Positions 37,100 to 46,854 of a stretch of DNA of 64,000 nt are shown here, one piece after another (position 1 is the first letter of the stretch; each line of letters begins with the position of its first letter). Below the pieces are notes generated by a model. That model saw nothing but the letters and a program-made list of their open reading frames with translations. It had not been told where the DNA came from and ran no database searches. The stretch is from Pseudomonas sp. FEN (GTDB lineage: Bacteria > Pseudomonadota > Gammaproteobacteria > Pseudomonadales > Pseudomonadaceae): positions 148,634 to 212,633 of the forward strand of contig NZ_CAJFDC010000024.1 of NCBI RefSeq assembly GCF_904067045.1. The letters are read 5' to 3'. The position numbers and the translations under genes were made by a program.

Positions 37100-37798
37100 T
37101 CACTCCTCGCGCAGGGTCTGGATCATGTAGTTGACGTCGACGTCCGCGGCCAGCTTGTAGTGTTTGGTCAGGGGATTGTAGGTCAGGCCGATGATGTCCT
37201 TGACCGCCAGACCGGCCTCGCGGCTCCAGGCCCCCAGCTCGGATGGACGGATGAATTTCTTGAAGTCATGGGTGCCGCGCGGCAGCAGGCCCATGATGTA
37301 CTCCGCGCCAACGATGGCGAACAGATACGCCTTGGGGTTGCGGTTGATGGTGGAGAAGAACACCTGGCCGCCAGGCTTGACCATGCGAAAGCAGGCACGG
37401 ATCACCGAGGACGGGTCGGGGACGTGCTCGAGCATTTCCAGGCAGGTCACCACGTCGAACTGCTCGGGCATTTCCTCGGCCAGGGCTTCGGCGGTGATCT
37501 GTCGATATTCGACACTGACACCGGATTCCAACTGGTGCAGTTGGGCCACGGCCAGGGGCGCTTCGCCCATGTCGATCCCCATGACGGTGGCGCCACGCTG
37601 GGCCATGGCCTCGCTGAGAATGCCACCGCCGCAACCGACGTCGAGGACCTTCTTGCCGGCGAGCTTGACCCGCTCGTCGATCCAGTTGACCCGTAGCGGG
37701 TTGATGTCGTGAAGCGGCTTGAACTCGCTTTCGCGGTCCCACCAGCGATGGGCCAGGGCCTCGAACTTGGCGATTTCAGCGTGGTCGACGTTGCTCAT
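37100..37798 (-). CDS. ubiG: Ubiquinone biosynthesis O-methyltransferase
   Basis: 232 residues. Performs the two O-methylations of ubiquinone synthesis. The SAM motif I is VLDVGCGGGILSEAMAQRG at about 52-70, followed by GIDMGEAPLAVAQ and the conserved ITCLEMLEHV-like VTCLEMLEHVPDP. mupP follows after three bases, so the two are co-expressed. Confidence 0.96.
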   Translation of the reverse strand: MSNVDHAEIAKFEALAHRWWDRESEFKPLHDINPLRVNWIDERVKLAGKKVLDVGCGGGILSEAMAQRGATVMGIDMGEAPLAVAQLHQLESGVSVEYRQITAEALAEEMPEQFDVVTCLEMLEHVPDPSSVIRACFRMVKPGGQVFFSTINRNPKAYLFAIVGAEYIMGLLPRGTHDFKKFIRPSELGAWSREAGLAVKDIIGLTYNPLTKHYKLAADVDVNYMIQTLREE

Positions 37799-37861
37799 GG
37801 ACTATCCTCTAAAGCTTGGAAATCAGGTTGATGTCGCCCGCCGGGCGGCGCCATCTTCTAT

Positions 37862-39193
37862 TCAATGCGTATGACTGCCGATGCGCTGGCCCCAGGCCCG
37901 GGCGGTGGCGCCCAGTTGCTGCTCGTCCAGGCGCGTCAGGCAGCGGTCTTCAAGCAGTGGCTTGCCACCGACCCAGACATGCCGCACGCAGTCGCGGCTG
38001 CTGGCGTAGATCAGTTGCGACACCGGGTCGTAGATCGGCTGCTGGGCCAGGCCCGACAGGTCGAAAGCGACGAGGTCCGCGGCCTTGCCGACTTCCAGCG
38101 AGCCGATTTCCAGCTCCAGGCCCAAGGCGCGCGCGCCATTGAGGGTCGCCATGCGCAGCGCGCGGTGTGCATCCAGTGCCGTGGCGGAACCGGCGACGGC
38201 CTTGGCCAGCAGGGCGGCGGTGCGGGTTTCGCCGAGCAGGTCGAGGTCGTTGTTGCTCGCCGCGCCGTCGGTACCCACGGCCACGTTCACGCCGGCTTGC
38301 CACAGGCGCTCCACCGGACAGAAGCCGCTGGCCAGTTTCAGGTTCGATTCCGGGCAGTGGACCACGCTGGTGTTGCTTTCTACCAGCAGCGCCAGGTCGT
38401 CATCGCTGACCTGGGTCATGTGAACGGCCTGGAAGCGCGGACCGAGCAAGCCGAGGCGACCCAGGCGCGCCAACGGGCGTTCGCCGCGCTGTTGCACCGA
38501 CTGTTGCACCTCGAAGGCGGTTTCATGCACGTGCATGTGGATCGCGGCATCGAGTTCTTCGGCGATGACCCGGACTTTTTCCAGGTTTTCGTCGCCAACG
38601 GTGTAGGGTGCATGGGGGCCGAAGGCGATCTTGATCCGCGGATGGTGCTTGAGGTCGCCGAACAGCTCGACGGCCTGGCGCAGCGACTCATCGGCGCTCG
38701 CGGCGCCAGGGATCGGGAAGTCGAGGATCGGGATGGCGATCTGTGCGCGAATACCGCTGTTGTGCACGCGTTCGCTGGCGATTTTAGGGAAGAAATACAT
38801 GTCCGAGAAACAGGTGATGCCGCCCTTGAGTTGCTCGGCGATGGCCAGATCCGTGCCATCGCGGACGAAGGCTTCGTCGACCCATCGGGCTTCGGCGGGC
38901 CAGATATGCTGTTCCAGCCAGGTCATCAGCGGCAGGTCGTCGGCCAGGCCGCGAAACAGCGTCATGGCGGCATGGCCATGGGCATTGACCAGGCCGGGGG
39001 CGAGTAGCGTCTCCGGCAATTCGCGCACTTCCCTGGCGCCGAGTTTCAAGGCCTCGGCCCGGGGGCCGATAAAAGCGATGCGTCCGTCACGAATGCCCAG
39101 TCCATGCTCCCTGAATACCACGCCGGCGGGTTCGACAGGGACCAGCCAGGTCGGTAGCAGGAGAAGATCGAGCGGGGCTGCGGCATTCGGCAT
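37862..39193 (-). CDS. mtaD: TRZ/ATZ-type amidohydrolase, methylthioadenosine deaminase
   Basis: 443 residues. Metal-dependent deaminase of the cytosine-deaminase-like group: the metal-binding HGH in VNAHGHAAM, HVHETAF, the catalytic/metal His in VHMTQVSDDD and the aspartate in GTDGAASNNDLDL. In P. aeruginosa the gene at this place (PA3170) was shown to deaminate methylthioadenosine to methylthioinosine. It is divergent from mtnA, with 110 bases between starts. This, with mtnA and mtnBDC, gives a deaminase-based salvage route. Confidence 0.88.
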   Translation of the reverse strand: MPNAAAPLDLLLLPTWLVPVEPAGVVFREHGLGIRDGRIAFIGPRAEALKLGAREVRELPETLLAPGLVNAHGHAAMTLFRGLADDLPLMTWLEQHIWPAEARWVDEAFVRDGTDLAIAEQLKGGITCFSDMYFFPKIASERVHNSGIRAQIAIPILDFPIPGAASADESLRQAVELFGDLKHHPRIKIAFGPHAPYTVGDENLEKVRVIAEELDAAIHMHVHETAFEVQQSVQQRGERPLARLGRLGLLGPRFQAVHMTQVSDDDLALLVESNTSVVHCPESNLKLASGFCPVERLWQAGVNVAVGTDGAASNNDLDLLGETRTAALLAKAVAGSATALDAHRALRMATLNGARALGLELEIGSLEVGKAADLVAFDLSGLAQQPIYDPVSQLIYASSRDCVRHVWVGGKPLLEDRCLTRLDEQQLGATARAWGQRIGSHTH

Positions 39194-39302
39194 CGTGGAC
39201 GGTTTCCGGGCTTTATCTGAAATAATGGCGAAGTATACCCGAGCGTCCTCACGGGCGGATCGCTATAATCGGTGGCTTTTGTTCCGGAGTGTGGGGTGAA
39301 TC

Positions 39303-40379
39303 ATGCGCGATCGATTGTTGGCTGCGGAAAAAGTGAAGGCCATCGATTGGCGTGATGGTGCCTTGTATCTGCTCGATCAGCGCGTTCTGCCGTTCGAGGA
39401 AACCTGGTTGGCCTACGACAGCGCCGCGGGGGTCGCCGAGGCGATTCGCTCGATGGTGGTGCGGGGCGCGCCGGCCATCGGCATCAGCGCGGCGTATGGC
39501 GTGGTGCTGGCGGCGCGGGCGCGATTGGCGCGTGGCGGTGATTGGTTGGCGGCGATGGAGGCCGATTTTGCCCTGCTGGCGAATTCGCGGCCGACCGCGG
39601 TCAATCTGTTCTGGGCCCTGGATCGCATGCGTGAGCGTCTGGAGCGGGTCAAGGGCGCCGTCGATCCGCTGGCGGCCCTGGAGGCCGAGGCGGTGGCGAT
39701 CCATGACAGCGATCGCGAGGCCAACCTGACCATGGCGCAGTTGGGGGTCGACCTGATCCGCAAGCACCAGGGCAATGCCCAGGCGATCCTTACCCATTGC
39801 AACACTGGCGCCCTGGCCACTGGCGGCTTCGGTACGGCCCTGGGGGTGATTCGCGGGGCCTTTCTGGAGGGCATGGTCGAACAGGTCTATGCCGATGAAA
39901 CCCGGCCCTGGCTGCAAGGCTCGCGCCTGACCGCCTGGGAACTGGCCAATGAAGGCATTCCGGTGACCCTGAACGCCGATTCGGCCGCCGCGCACATCAT
40001 GAAGACCAAGGGCGTGACCTGGGTGATCGTCGGTGCCGACCGGATTACCGCCAATGGCGACGTGGCGAACAAGATCGGTACCTATCAACTGGCGGTCTGC
40101 GCCATGCACCATGGCGTGCGTTTCATGGTGGTGGCGCCCAGCTCGACCATCGACATGGATCTGGCCAGTGGTGACGATATTCCGATCGAAGAGCGCGACG
40201 GCAGTGAGCTGTTGAGTGTCGGTGGCCAGCGGGTCGGGGCCGAGGTCGAGGCCTTCAACCCGGTCTTCGACGTGACGCCGGCGGACCTCATCGATGTCAT
40301 CGTGACCGAAAAAGGTATTGTCGAACGTCCGGACACCGCGAAGATGGCGCAGTTGATGTGCCGCAAGCGCCTGCATTGA
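39303..40379 (+). CDS. mtnA: Methylthioribose-1-phosphate isomerase
   Basis: 358 residues, eIF2B-like. Isomerises 5-methylthioribose 1-phosphate to the ribulose form. The active-site cysteine is C166 in ILTHCNTGALATGGFGT and the acid is D246 in IVGADRITANGD, as in characterised MtnA. Start at the ATG at 39303, 15 bases after GGAGTG. Feeds mtnB. Confidence 0.96.
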   Translation: MRDRLLAAEKVKAIDWRDGALYLLDQRVLPFEETWLAYDSAAGVAEAIRSMVVRGAPAIGISAAYGVVLAARARLARGGDWLAAMEADFALLANSRPTAVNLFWALDRMRERLERVKGAVDPLAALEAEAVAIHDSDREANLTMAQLGVDLIRKHQGNAQAILTHCNTGALATGGFGTALGVIRGAFLEGMVEQVYADETRPWLQGSRLTAWELANEGIPVTLNADSAAAHIMKTKGVTWVIVGADRITANGDVANKIGTYQLAVCAMHHGVRFMVVAPSSTIDMDLASGDDIPIEERDGSELLSVGGQRVGAEVEAFNPVFDVTPADLIDVIVTEKGIVERPDTAKMAQLMCRKRLH

Positions 40380-40707
40380 GCGACTTTTTGTCCCAGGCTG
40401 AGCGGTATTTTGCGCGGCTGGGAGGTGCTCGACTTGCCTGTAGGCCCCTCTCGGCGCGCTCTCGGTGGATTGCAGTGGCCGCCCGTCTACTTCCTTGCCT
40501 ATGCCGGGGTAGGTGCGTGGCGGCGATTGTGATAACATCCGACGGTTTCCAGGGTAGCCCGAACCGGCTGCCTTCACTGCGCAGATCCAAGGCATAACTC
40601 GTTGATTTGTCGTAAGTCGTTGCAGGGCATCAGGCCCGCGGCGGCGAGCTTCGTTCGTCCCATATGGATGTGACGAAGTTTCACCAGAAAAAGGAATCAG
40701 GCTTCTC
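40380..40707 (+). other. Intergenic region with the gyrA leader
   Basis: About 330 bases between mtnA and gyrA. gyrA is usually supercoiling-responsive, so the promoter should lie here. The region just before the gene has an AAAGGAAT ribosome site. I do not identify a promoter with confidence and see no other gene. Confidence 0.45.
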
Positions 40708-43353
40708 ATGGGCGAACTGGCCAAAGAAATCCTCCCGGTCAATATCGAAGACGAGCTGAAACAGTCCTACCTCGACTACGCGATGAGCGTGATTGTCGGG
40801 CGGGCACTGCCTGATGCGCGCGATGGCTTGAAGCCCGTGCACCGGCGTGTACTGTTCGCGATGAGCGAGCTGGGTAACGACTGGAACAAGCCGTACAAGA
40901 AATCTGCCCGTGTGGTCGGTGACGTGATCGGTAAGTATCACCCGCACGGTGACACCGCGGTCTATGACACCATTGTTCGGATGGCGCAGCCATTCTCCCT
41001 GCGCTACCTGCTGGTCGATGGCCAGGGCAACTTCGGCTCCGTGGACGGCGACAACGCCGCGGCCATGCGATACACCGAAGTGCGCATGACCAAGCTGGCG
41101 CACGAGTTGCTGGCCGACCTGCACAAGGAAACCGTGGACTGGGTGCCGAACTATGACGGTACCGAGCAGATCCCGGCGGTCATGCCGACCCGTATCCCCA
41201 ACCTGCTGGTCAACGGCTCCAGCGGTATCGCCGTGGGCATGGCGACCAATATCCCGCCGCACAACCTCGGTGAAGTCATCGACGGTTGCCTGGCCCTCAT
41301 CGACAACCCGGAACTGAGCGTCGATGACCTGATGCAGTACATCCCGGGGCCGGACTTCCCGACCGCCGCGATCATCAACGGCCGTGCCGGCATTATCGAG
41401 GCCTATCGCACCGGGCGTGGGCGCATCTACATGCGCGCCCGTTCGACCATCGAGGACATCGACAAGGTCGGCGGTCGCCAGCAGATCGTCATCACCGAGC
41501 TGCCTTACCAGCTGAACAAGGCCCGGTTGATCGAGAAGATCGCCGAGCTGGTGAAAGAGAAGAAGCTCGAAGGCATCACCGAGCTGCGCGACGAGTCCGA
41601 CAAGGACGGTATGCGCGTGGTCATCGAGCTGCGTCGTGGCGAAGTGCCAGAGGTGATTCTCAACAACCTCTACGCCCAGACCCAACTGCAGAGCGTGTTC
41701 GGCATCAACATCGTCGCGCTGATCGACGGTCGCCCGCGGATCCTCAACCTCAAGGATCTGTTGGAAGCCTTCGTGCGTCACCGTCGCGAAGTCGTGACCC
41801 GGCGTACCGTGTTCGAACTGCGCAAGGCCCGCGAGCGTGGACACATCCTCGAAGGCCAGGCGGTCGCGCTGTCGAACATCGACCCGGTGATCGCCCTGAT
41901 CAAGGCCTCGCCGACGCCCTCGGAAGCCAAGGAAGCGCTGATCAGCATGCCTTGGGAGTCGTCCGCGGTGGTGGCGATGGTTGAACGTGCCGGTGCCGAT
42001 TCGTGCCGTCCGGAGACCCTGGACCCACAATACGGTCTGCGTGACGGCAAGTACTTCCTGTCGCCGGAACAGGCGCAAGCCATCCTGGAGCTGCGCCTGC
42101 ACCGCCTGACCGGGCTGGAACACGAGAAGCTGCTGGCCGAGTATCAGGAGATCCTCAACCAGATCGGCGAACTGATCCGCATCCTCAACAGTGCCACGCG
42201 CCTGATGGAAGTGATCCGCGAGGAGCTGGAAGTCATTCGTGCCGAGTACGGCGACGTGCGGCGTACCGAGATCCTCGATGCCCGTCTGGACCTGACCCTG
42301 GGCGACATGATCCCGGAAGAAGAGCGCGTGGTGACCATCTCCCACGGCGGCTATGCCAAGACCCAGCCGTTGGCGGCCTACCAGGCCCAGCGCCGCGGTG
42401 GCAAGGGCAAATCGGCGACCGGCGTCAAGGATGAGGACTACATTGCCCACCTGCTGGTTGCCAACAGCCACACCACCCTGCTGCTGTTCTCCAGCAAGGG
42501 CAAGGTCTACTGGCTCAAGACCTACGAGATTCCCGAAGCCTCCCGTGCCGCCCGTGGTCGTCCGCTGGTGAACCTGTTGCCGCTGGATGAGGGTGAATAC
42601 ATCACCACCATGCTGCCGGTGGAGGAGTACACCGAAGGTCACTTCATCTTCATGGCCACCGCCGACGGTACCGTGAAGAAGACCCCGCTGGAAGCCTTCA
42701 GTCGCCAGCGCAGCGTTGGCCTGATCGCGCTGGAGCTGGACGAAGGCGACGTGTTGATCAGCGCCGCGATCACCGATGGCGAGCGTGAGGTCATGCTGTT
42801 CTCCGACGCCGGCAAGGTGACGCGCTTCAAGGAGTCCGATGTGCGTGCCATGGGCCGTACGGCTCGTGGGGTACGTGGCATGCGCCTGAACGAAGGTCAG
42901 AAGCTGATCTCCATGATCATTCCGGAGGAGGGCAGCCAGATCCTCACCGCCTCCGAGCGTGGCTTTGGCAAGCGCACCGCGATCACCGAGTTCCCCGAGT
43001 ACAAGCGCGGCGGCCAGGGTGTGATCGCCATGGTCAGCAACGAGCGTAACGGTCGTCTGGTCGGTGCGGTGCAGGTGCTGGACGGCGAGGAGATCATGCT
43101 GATTTCCGACCAGGGCACGCTGGTGCGTACCCGCGTCGATGAAGTGTCCAGCCTGGGTCGTAATACCCAGGGCGTGACGCTGATCAAACTGGCCAATGAC
43201 GAAACGCTGGTGGGCCTGGAGCGTGTCCAGGAACCGTCGGAAGTCGAAGGCGAGGCGCTGGAAGGTGAGGAGGGCGTCGAGTTTGACGGCGACGTGTTGA
43301 ACGACGATCAGCCGTTTGACGCTGCAACCGATGAGGCTGAGCCGCAAGAGTAA
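40708..43353 (+). CDS. gyrA: DNA gyrase subunit A
   Basis: 881 residues. Breakage-reunion subunit: the catalytic tyrosine is Y122 in AMRYTEVRM. The quinolone-resistance region shows GDTAVYD with T83 and D87, the wild-type state in pseudomonads, so no classical fluoroquinolone-resistance substitution is visible. The C-terminal DNA-wrapping domain has the GyrA box (QRRGGKG). The tail is acidic. serC follows after a REP pair. Confidence 0.99.
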   Translation: MGELAKEILPVNIEDELKQSYLDYAMSVIVGRALPDARDGLKPVHRRVLFAMSELGNDWNKPYKKSARVVGDVIGKYHPHGDTAVYDTIVRMAQPFSLRYLLVDGQGNFGSVDGDNAAAMRYTEVRMTKLAHELLADLHKETVDWVPNYDGTEQIPAVMPTRIPNLLVNGSSGIAVGMATNIPPHNLGEVIDGCLALIDNPELSVDDLMQYIPGPDFPTAAIINGRAGIIEAYRTGRGRIYMRARSTIEDIDKVGGRQQIVITELPYQLNKARLIEKIAELVKEKKLEGITELRDESDKDGMRVVIELRRGEVPEVILNNLYAQTQLQSVFGINIVALIDGRPRILNLKDLLEAFVRHRREVVTRRTVFELRKARERGHILEGQAVALSNIDPVIALIKASPTPSEAKEALISMPWESSAVVAMVERAGADSCRPETLDPQYGLRDGKYFLSPEQAQAILELRLHRLTGLEHEKLLAEYQEILNQIGELIRILNSATRLMEVIREELEVIRAEYGDVRRTEILDARLDLTLGDMIPEEERVVTISHGGYAKTQPLAAYQAQRRGGKGKSATGVKDEDYIAHLLVANSHTTLLLFSSKGKVYWLKTYEIPEASRAARGRPLVNLLPLDEGEYITTMLPVEEYTEGHFIFMATADGTVKKTPLEAFSRQRSVGLIALELDEGDVLISAAITDGEREVMLFSDAGKVTRFKESDVRAMGRTARGVRGMRLNEGQKLISMIIPEEGSQILTASERGFGKRTAITEFPEYKRGGQGVIAMVSNERNGRLVGAVQVLDGEEIMLISDQGTLVRTRVDEVSSLGRNTQGVTLIKLANDETLVGLERVQEPSEVEGEALEGEEGVEFDGDVLNDDQPFDAATDEAEPQE

Positions 43354-43379
43354 TTGAGCGTCTGCGCCTGTCGCGGCTG

Positions 43380-43493
43380 TTGTAGGAGCGAGCTTGCTCG
43401 CGATCGAACGCGAAGCGGTCATTGTTGGACCTCTTCGTTGTGTCAGGGGGATCCAGGTGCCCTTGCGTTATCGCGAGCAAGCTCGCTCCTGCA
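43380..43493. repeat. REP pair (REPIN-like inverted repeat)
   Basis: TGTAGGAGCGAGCTTGCTCG at 43381-43400 and the inverted TCGCGAGCAAGCTCGCTCCT at 43471-43490, both close to the pseudomonad REP core. Between gyrA and serC. Confidence 0.9.
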
Positions 43494-43546
43494 GGCGTGT
43501 GGCGTAGAATGGCCGGTGTGTATTCAAAAGCATAGCGAGAGTGGAT

Positions 43547-44632
43547 GTGAGCAAACGAGCCTTTAACTTCTGCGCGGGTCCCGCTGCGCTGCCTGAAGCT
43601 GTCCTGTTGCGTGCCCAGTCCGAGCTGCTCGACTGGCACGGCAAGGGCCTGTCGGTCATGGAAATGAGCCACCGCAGCGATGAGTTCGTGTCCATCGCCA
43701 CCAAGGCCGAGCAGGACCTGCGTGACCTGCTGGATATTCCTTCGGACTACAAGGTGCTGTTCCTGCAAGGCGGCGCCAGCCAGCAATTTGCCCAGGTCGC
43801 CTTGAACCTGCTGCCCGAAGACGGCAAGGCCGATTACATCGAGACTGGCATCTGGTCGAAGAAAGCCATCGAGGAAGCCTCGCGTTTCGGTAACGTCAAT
43901 GTCGCCGCCAGCGCCAAGTCCTACGATTATTTCGCCATTCCCGGCCAGAACGAATGGAAGCTGTCGAAAGACGCGGCCTATGTTCACTATGTGTCGAATG
44001 AAACCATCGGCGGCCTGGAATTCGACTGGATTCCGGAAACCGGCGACGTACCGCTGGTGACGGACATGTCCTCGGACATCCTCTCGCGTCCGGTGGACAT
44101 TTCCCGCTTCGGCATGATCTACGCCGGTGCACAGAAGAACATCGGCCCGAGCGGCATTGTCGTCAATATCGTCCGCGAAGACCTGCTGGGTCGCGCGCGC
44201 TCGATCTGTCCGACCATGCTCGACTACAAGGTCGCGGCCGACAACGGCTCCATGTACAACACCCCGCCGACCCTGGCCTGGTACCTGTCGGGGCTGGTCT
44301 TCGAGTGGCTCAAGGAGCAGGGCGGTGTCGAAGCCATCGGCAAGCTCAACGAGGTCAAGCAGCGCACGCTGTATGACTTCATCGACGCCAGTGGCCTGTA
44401 CAGCAACCCGATCAACAAGAGCAACCGCTCCTGGATGAACGTGCCATTCCGCCTCGCCGATGACCGCCTGGACAAACCCTTCCTGGCCGGCGCCGAAGAG
44501 CGCGGCCTGTTGAACCTCAAGGGCCACCGTTCGGTGGGTGGCATGCGCGCCTCCATTTACAACGCTGTCGACATCCATGCGGTGAATGCACTGGTGGCGT
44601 ACATGGCGGCGTTCGAGAAGGAACACGGCTGA
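43547..44632 (+). CDS. serC: Phosphoserine aminotransferase
   Basis: 361 residues from the GTG at 43547, giving the usual start MSKRAFNFCAGPAALPEAV; another GTG lies two codons upstream. Transaminates 3-phosphohydroxypyruvate in serine synthesis, and the matching step in PLP synthesis. PLP lysine in GAQKNIGPSG; substrate-binding HRSVGGMRAS. Its last base is shared with the ATG of pheA, so the genes are coupled. Confidence 0.97.
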   Translation: MSKRAFNFCAGPAALPEAVLLRAQSELLDWHGKGLSVMEMSHRSDEFVSIATKAEQDLRDLLDIPSDYKVLFLQGGASQQFAQVALNLLPEDGKADYIETGIWSKKAIEEASRFGNVNVAASAKSYDYFAIPGQNEWKLSKDAAYVHYVSNETIGGLEFDWIPETGDVPLVTDMSSDILSRPVDISRFGMIYAGAQKNIGPSGIVVNIVREDLLGRARSICPTMLDYKVAADNGSMYNTPPTLAWYLSGLVFEWLKEQGGVEAIGKLNEVKQRTLYDFIDASGLYSNPINKSNRSWMNVPFRLADDRLDKPFLAGAEERGLLNLKGHRSVGGMRASIYNAVDIHAVNALVAYMAAFEKEHG

Positions 44633-45726
44633 TGTCCGAGCAAGAACTCAAGGCACTGCGCCTGCGTATCGACAGCCTCGATGAAAAAGTCCTCGAGCTG
44701 ATCAGTGAGCGCGCTCGCTGCGCCCAGGAAGTCGCGCGGGTAAAAATGGCCTCGCTGGCCGAAGGCGAAGTGCCGGTGTTCTATCGTCCCGAGCGTGAAG
44801 CTCAGGTGCTCAAACGGGTCATGGAGCGTAACCAGGGGCCGCTGGGCAACGAAGAAATGGCGCGGTTGTTCCGCGAGATCATGTCTTCCTGCCTGGCTCT
44901 GGAGCAGCCGCTGAAGGTGGCCTACCTGGGCCCGGAAGGTACCTTCACCCAGGCCGCGGCGATGAAGCATTTCGGCCATGCGGTGATCAGCAAGCCGATG
45001 GCGGCCATCGACGAGGTTTTTCGCGAAGTGGCGGCGGGCGCGGTGAATTTCGGCGTGGTGCCGGTGGAGAACTCCACCGAGGGTGCGGTCAACCACACCC
45101 TCGACAGTTTTCTCGAGCATGACATGGTGATTTGCGGTGAGGTCGAGCTGCGTATTCACCACCACCTGCTGGTGGGTGAAAACACCAAGACCGACAGCAT
45201 CAGCCGCATCTACTCCCATGCCCAGTCCCTGGCCCAGTGCCGCAAATGGCTGGACGCCCACTACCCGAATGTCGAGCGCGTGGCGGTTTCCAGCAACGCC
45301 GAAGCGGCGAAGCGAGTCAAGGGCGAGTGGAACTCGGCGGCGATTGCCGGCGACATGGCGGCCGGTCTGTATGGCTTGACCCGCCTGGCGGAGAAGATCG
45401 AGGACCGGCCGGACAATTCCACGCGGTTCCTGATCATCGGCAGCCAGGAAGTGCCGCCCACCGGCGACGACAAGACCTCGATCATCGTTTCCATGAGCAA
45501 CAAGCCTGGCGCGCTCCATGAGCTGCTGGTGCCGTTCCACGACAACGGGATTGACCTGACGCGAATCGAGACCCGCCCTTCGCGCAGTGGTAAATGGACG
45601 TATGTGTTCTTTATCGACTTCGTCGGCCATCACCGTGACCCGCTGGTCAAGGGTGTGCTGGAGAAGATCAGTCAGGAAGCCGTCGCCCTCAAGGTGCTGG
45701 GCTCCTACCCGAAAGCGGTTCTGTAA
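44632..45726 (+). CDS. pheA: Bifunctional chorismate mutase/prephenate dehydratase
   Basis: 364 residues. Chorismate mutase (AroQ type) at 1-about 90, prephenate dehydratase about 95-270 (YLGPEGTFTQAA, VVPVENSTEGAVNHTLD) and a C-terminal ACT domain (IETRPSRSGKWTYVFFID) that binds phenylalanine for feedback inhibition. Length and domain order are standard. hisC follows after 11 bases. Confidence 0.98.
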   Translation: MSEQELKALRLRIDSLDEKVLELISERARCAQEVARVKMASLAEGEVPVFYRPEREAQVLKRVMERNQGPLGNEEMARLFREIMSSCLALEQPLKVAYLGPEGTFTQAAAMKHFGHAVISKPMAAIDEVFREVAAGAVNFGVVPVENSTEGAVNHTLDSFLEHDMVICGEVELRIHHHLLVGENTKTDSISRIYSHAQSLAQCRKWLDAHYPNVERVAVSSNAEAAKRVKGEWNSAAIAGDMAAGLYGLTRLAEKIEDRPDNSTRFLIIGSQEVPPTGDDKTSIIVSMSNKPGALHELLVPFHDNGIDLTRIETRPSRSGKWTYVFFIDFVGHHRDPLVKGVLEKISQEAVALKVLGSYPKAVL

Positions 45727-45737
45727 AGGCGTTGATC

Positions 45738-46850
45738 ATGAGCGGTAACTTCCTCGCCCTGGCGCAGCCGGGCGTGCAACAACTGTCGCCTTACGTTCCA
45801 GGCAAACCCGTGGACGAGCTGGCCCGTGAACTGGATATCGATCCGGCGCGGATCATCAAGCTGGCGAGCAATGAAAATCCGCTGGGGGCGAGTCCCAAGG
45901 CCCTGGCGGCGATTCACCATGCCCTGGCGGATCTGACCCGTTACCCGGACGGTAATGGCTTCGAACTCAAGCAGCGCCTGTCCGAGTTGTGCCGGGTGCA
46001 GGCCAACCAGGTCACCCTGGGCAACGGCTCCAACGACATTCTCGAACTGGTCGCCCGTGCCTACCTGGCGCCGGGGTTGAACGCGGTGTTCAGTGAGCAC
46101 GCCTTTGCGATCTATCCCATCGTGACCCAGGCGGTGAACGCCGATGCTCGCGTGGCGCCAGCCAAGGATTGGGGGCATGACCTGACGGCGATGCTCGCGG
46201 CCATCGACGAAAACACCCGCGTGGTGTTTATCGCCAACCCGAACAACCCGACAGGCACCTGGTTTGGTCCGCGGGCGCTGGAGGCATTTCTTGCCGCGGT
46301 ACCGCGGGATGTCCTGGTGGTGCTGGATGAGGCTTATATCGAGTATGCCGAGGGCGTCGATCTGCCGGATGGCCTGGACTACCTGGCGAGCTATCCGAAT
46401 CTGCTGGTCTCGCGCACCTTCTCCAAGGCCTATGGCCTGGCGGCCTTGCGAGTCGGCTATGCGCTGTCGTCGCCTGCCGTGGCGGACATCCTCAACCGCG
46501 TTCGCCAGCCGTTCAATGTCAACAGCCTGGCGTTGGTCGCGGCCCGCGCCGCACTGGACGATGTCGAATATGTCGCCCACAGCCGACGCCTGAACGAAGC
46601 TGGCATGCAGCAGTTGGAAGAGGGGTTTCGCCAGTTGGGGCTGAGCTGGATCCCGTCGAAGGCCAACTTCATCGCGGTCGATGTCGCGCGTGAGGCGGGC
46701 CCGGTGTATCAGGGGCTGCTGCGTGAAGGTGTGATCGTACGTCCGGTGGCCGGCTATGGTCTGCCGCGACACCTGCGGGTCAGCATCGGCCTGGCCAGTG
46801 AGAACAGTCGTCTGCTGGAAGCGCTGGCCAAGGTCCTGGCTCGTGGTTGA
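45738..46850 (+). CDS. hisC: Histidinol-phosphate aminotransferase (HisC2 type)
   Basis: 370 residues from the ATG at 45738. PLP-dependent class I/II aminotransferase: SNENPLGASP near the start, NPNNPTGTW, and the PLP lysine in RTFSKAYGLAALRVGY. In this aromatic operon it is the second HisC copy of pseudomonads, which can also transaminate aromatic keto acids. tyrA follows immediately. Confidence 0.96.
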   Translation: MSGNFLALAQPGVQQLSPYVPGKPVDELARELDIDPARIIKLASNENPLGASPKALAAIHHALADLTRYPDGNGFELKQRLSELCRVQANQVTLGNGSNDILELVARAYLAPGLNAVFSEHAFAIYPIVTQAVNADARVAPAKDWGHDLTAMLAAIDENTRVVFIANPNNPTGTWFGPRALEAFLAAVPRDVLVVLDEAYIEYAEGVDLPDGLDYLASYPNLLVSRTFSKAYGLAALRVGYALSSPAVADILNRVRQPFNVNSLALVAARAALDDVEYVAHSRRLNEAGMQQLEEGFRQLGLSWIPSKANFIAVDVAREAGPVYQGLLREGVIVRPVAGYGLPRHLRVSIGLASENSRLLEALAKVLARG

Positions 46851-46854
46851 TGTC

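Noticed and set aside
40945..40975. Possible quinolone-resistance change in gyrA
   Set aside because: T83 and D87 are the wild-type residues in pseudomonads.
40681..43422. A 913-codon open frame on the minus strand
   Set aside because: It lies entirely opposite gyrA and its product has no family features; it is an artefact of high GC content in the third codon position.
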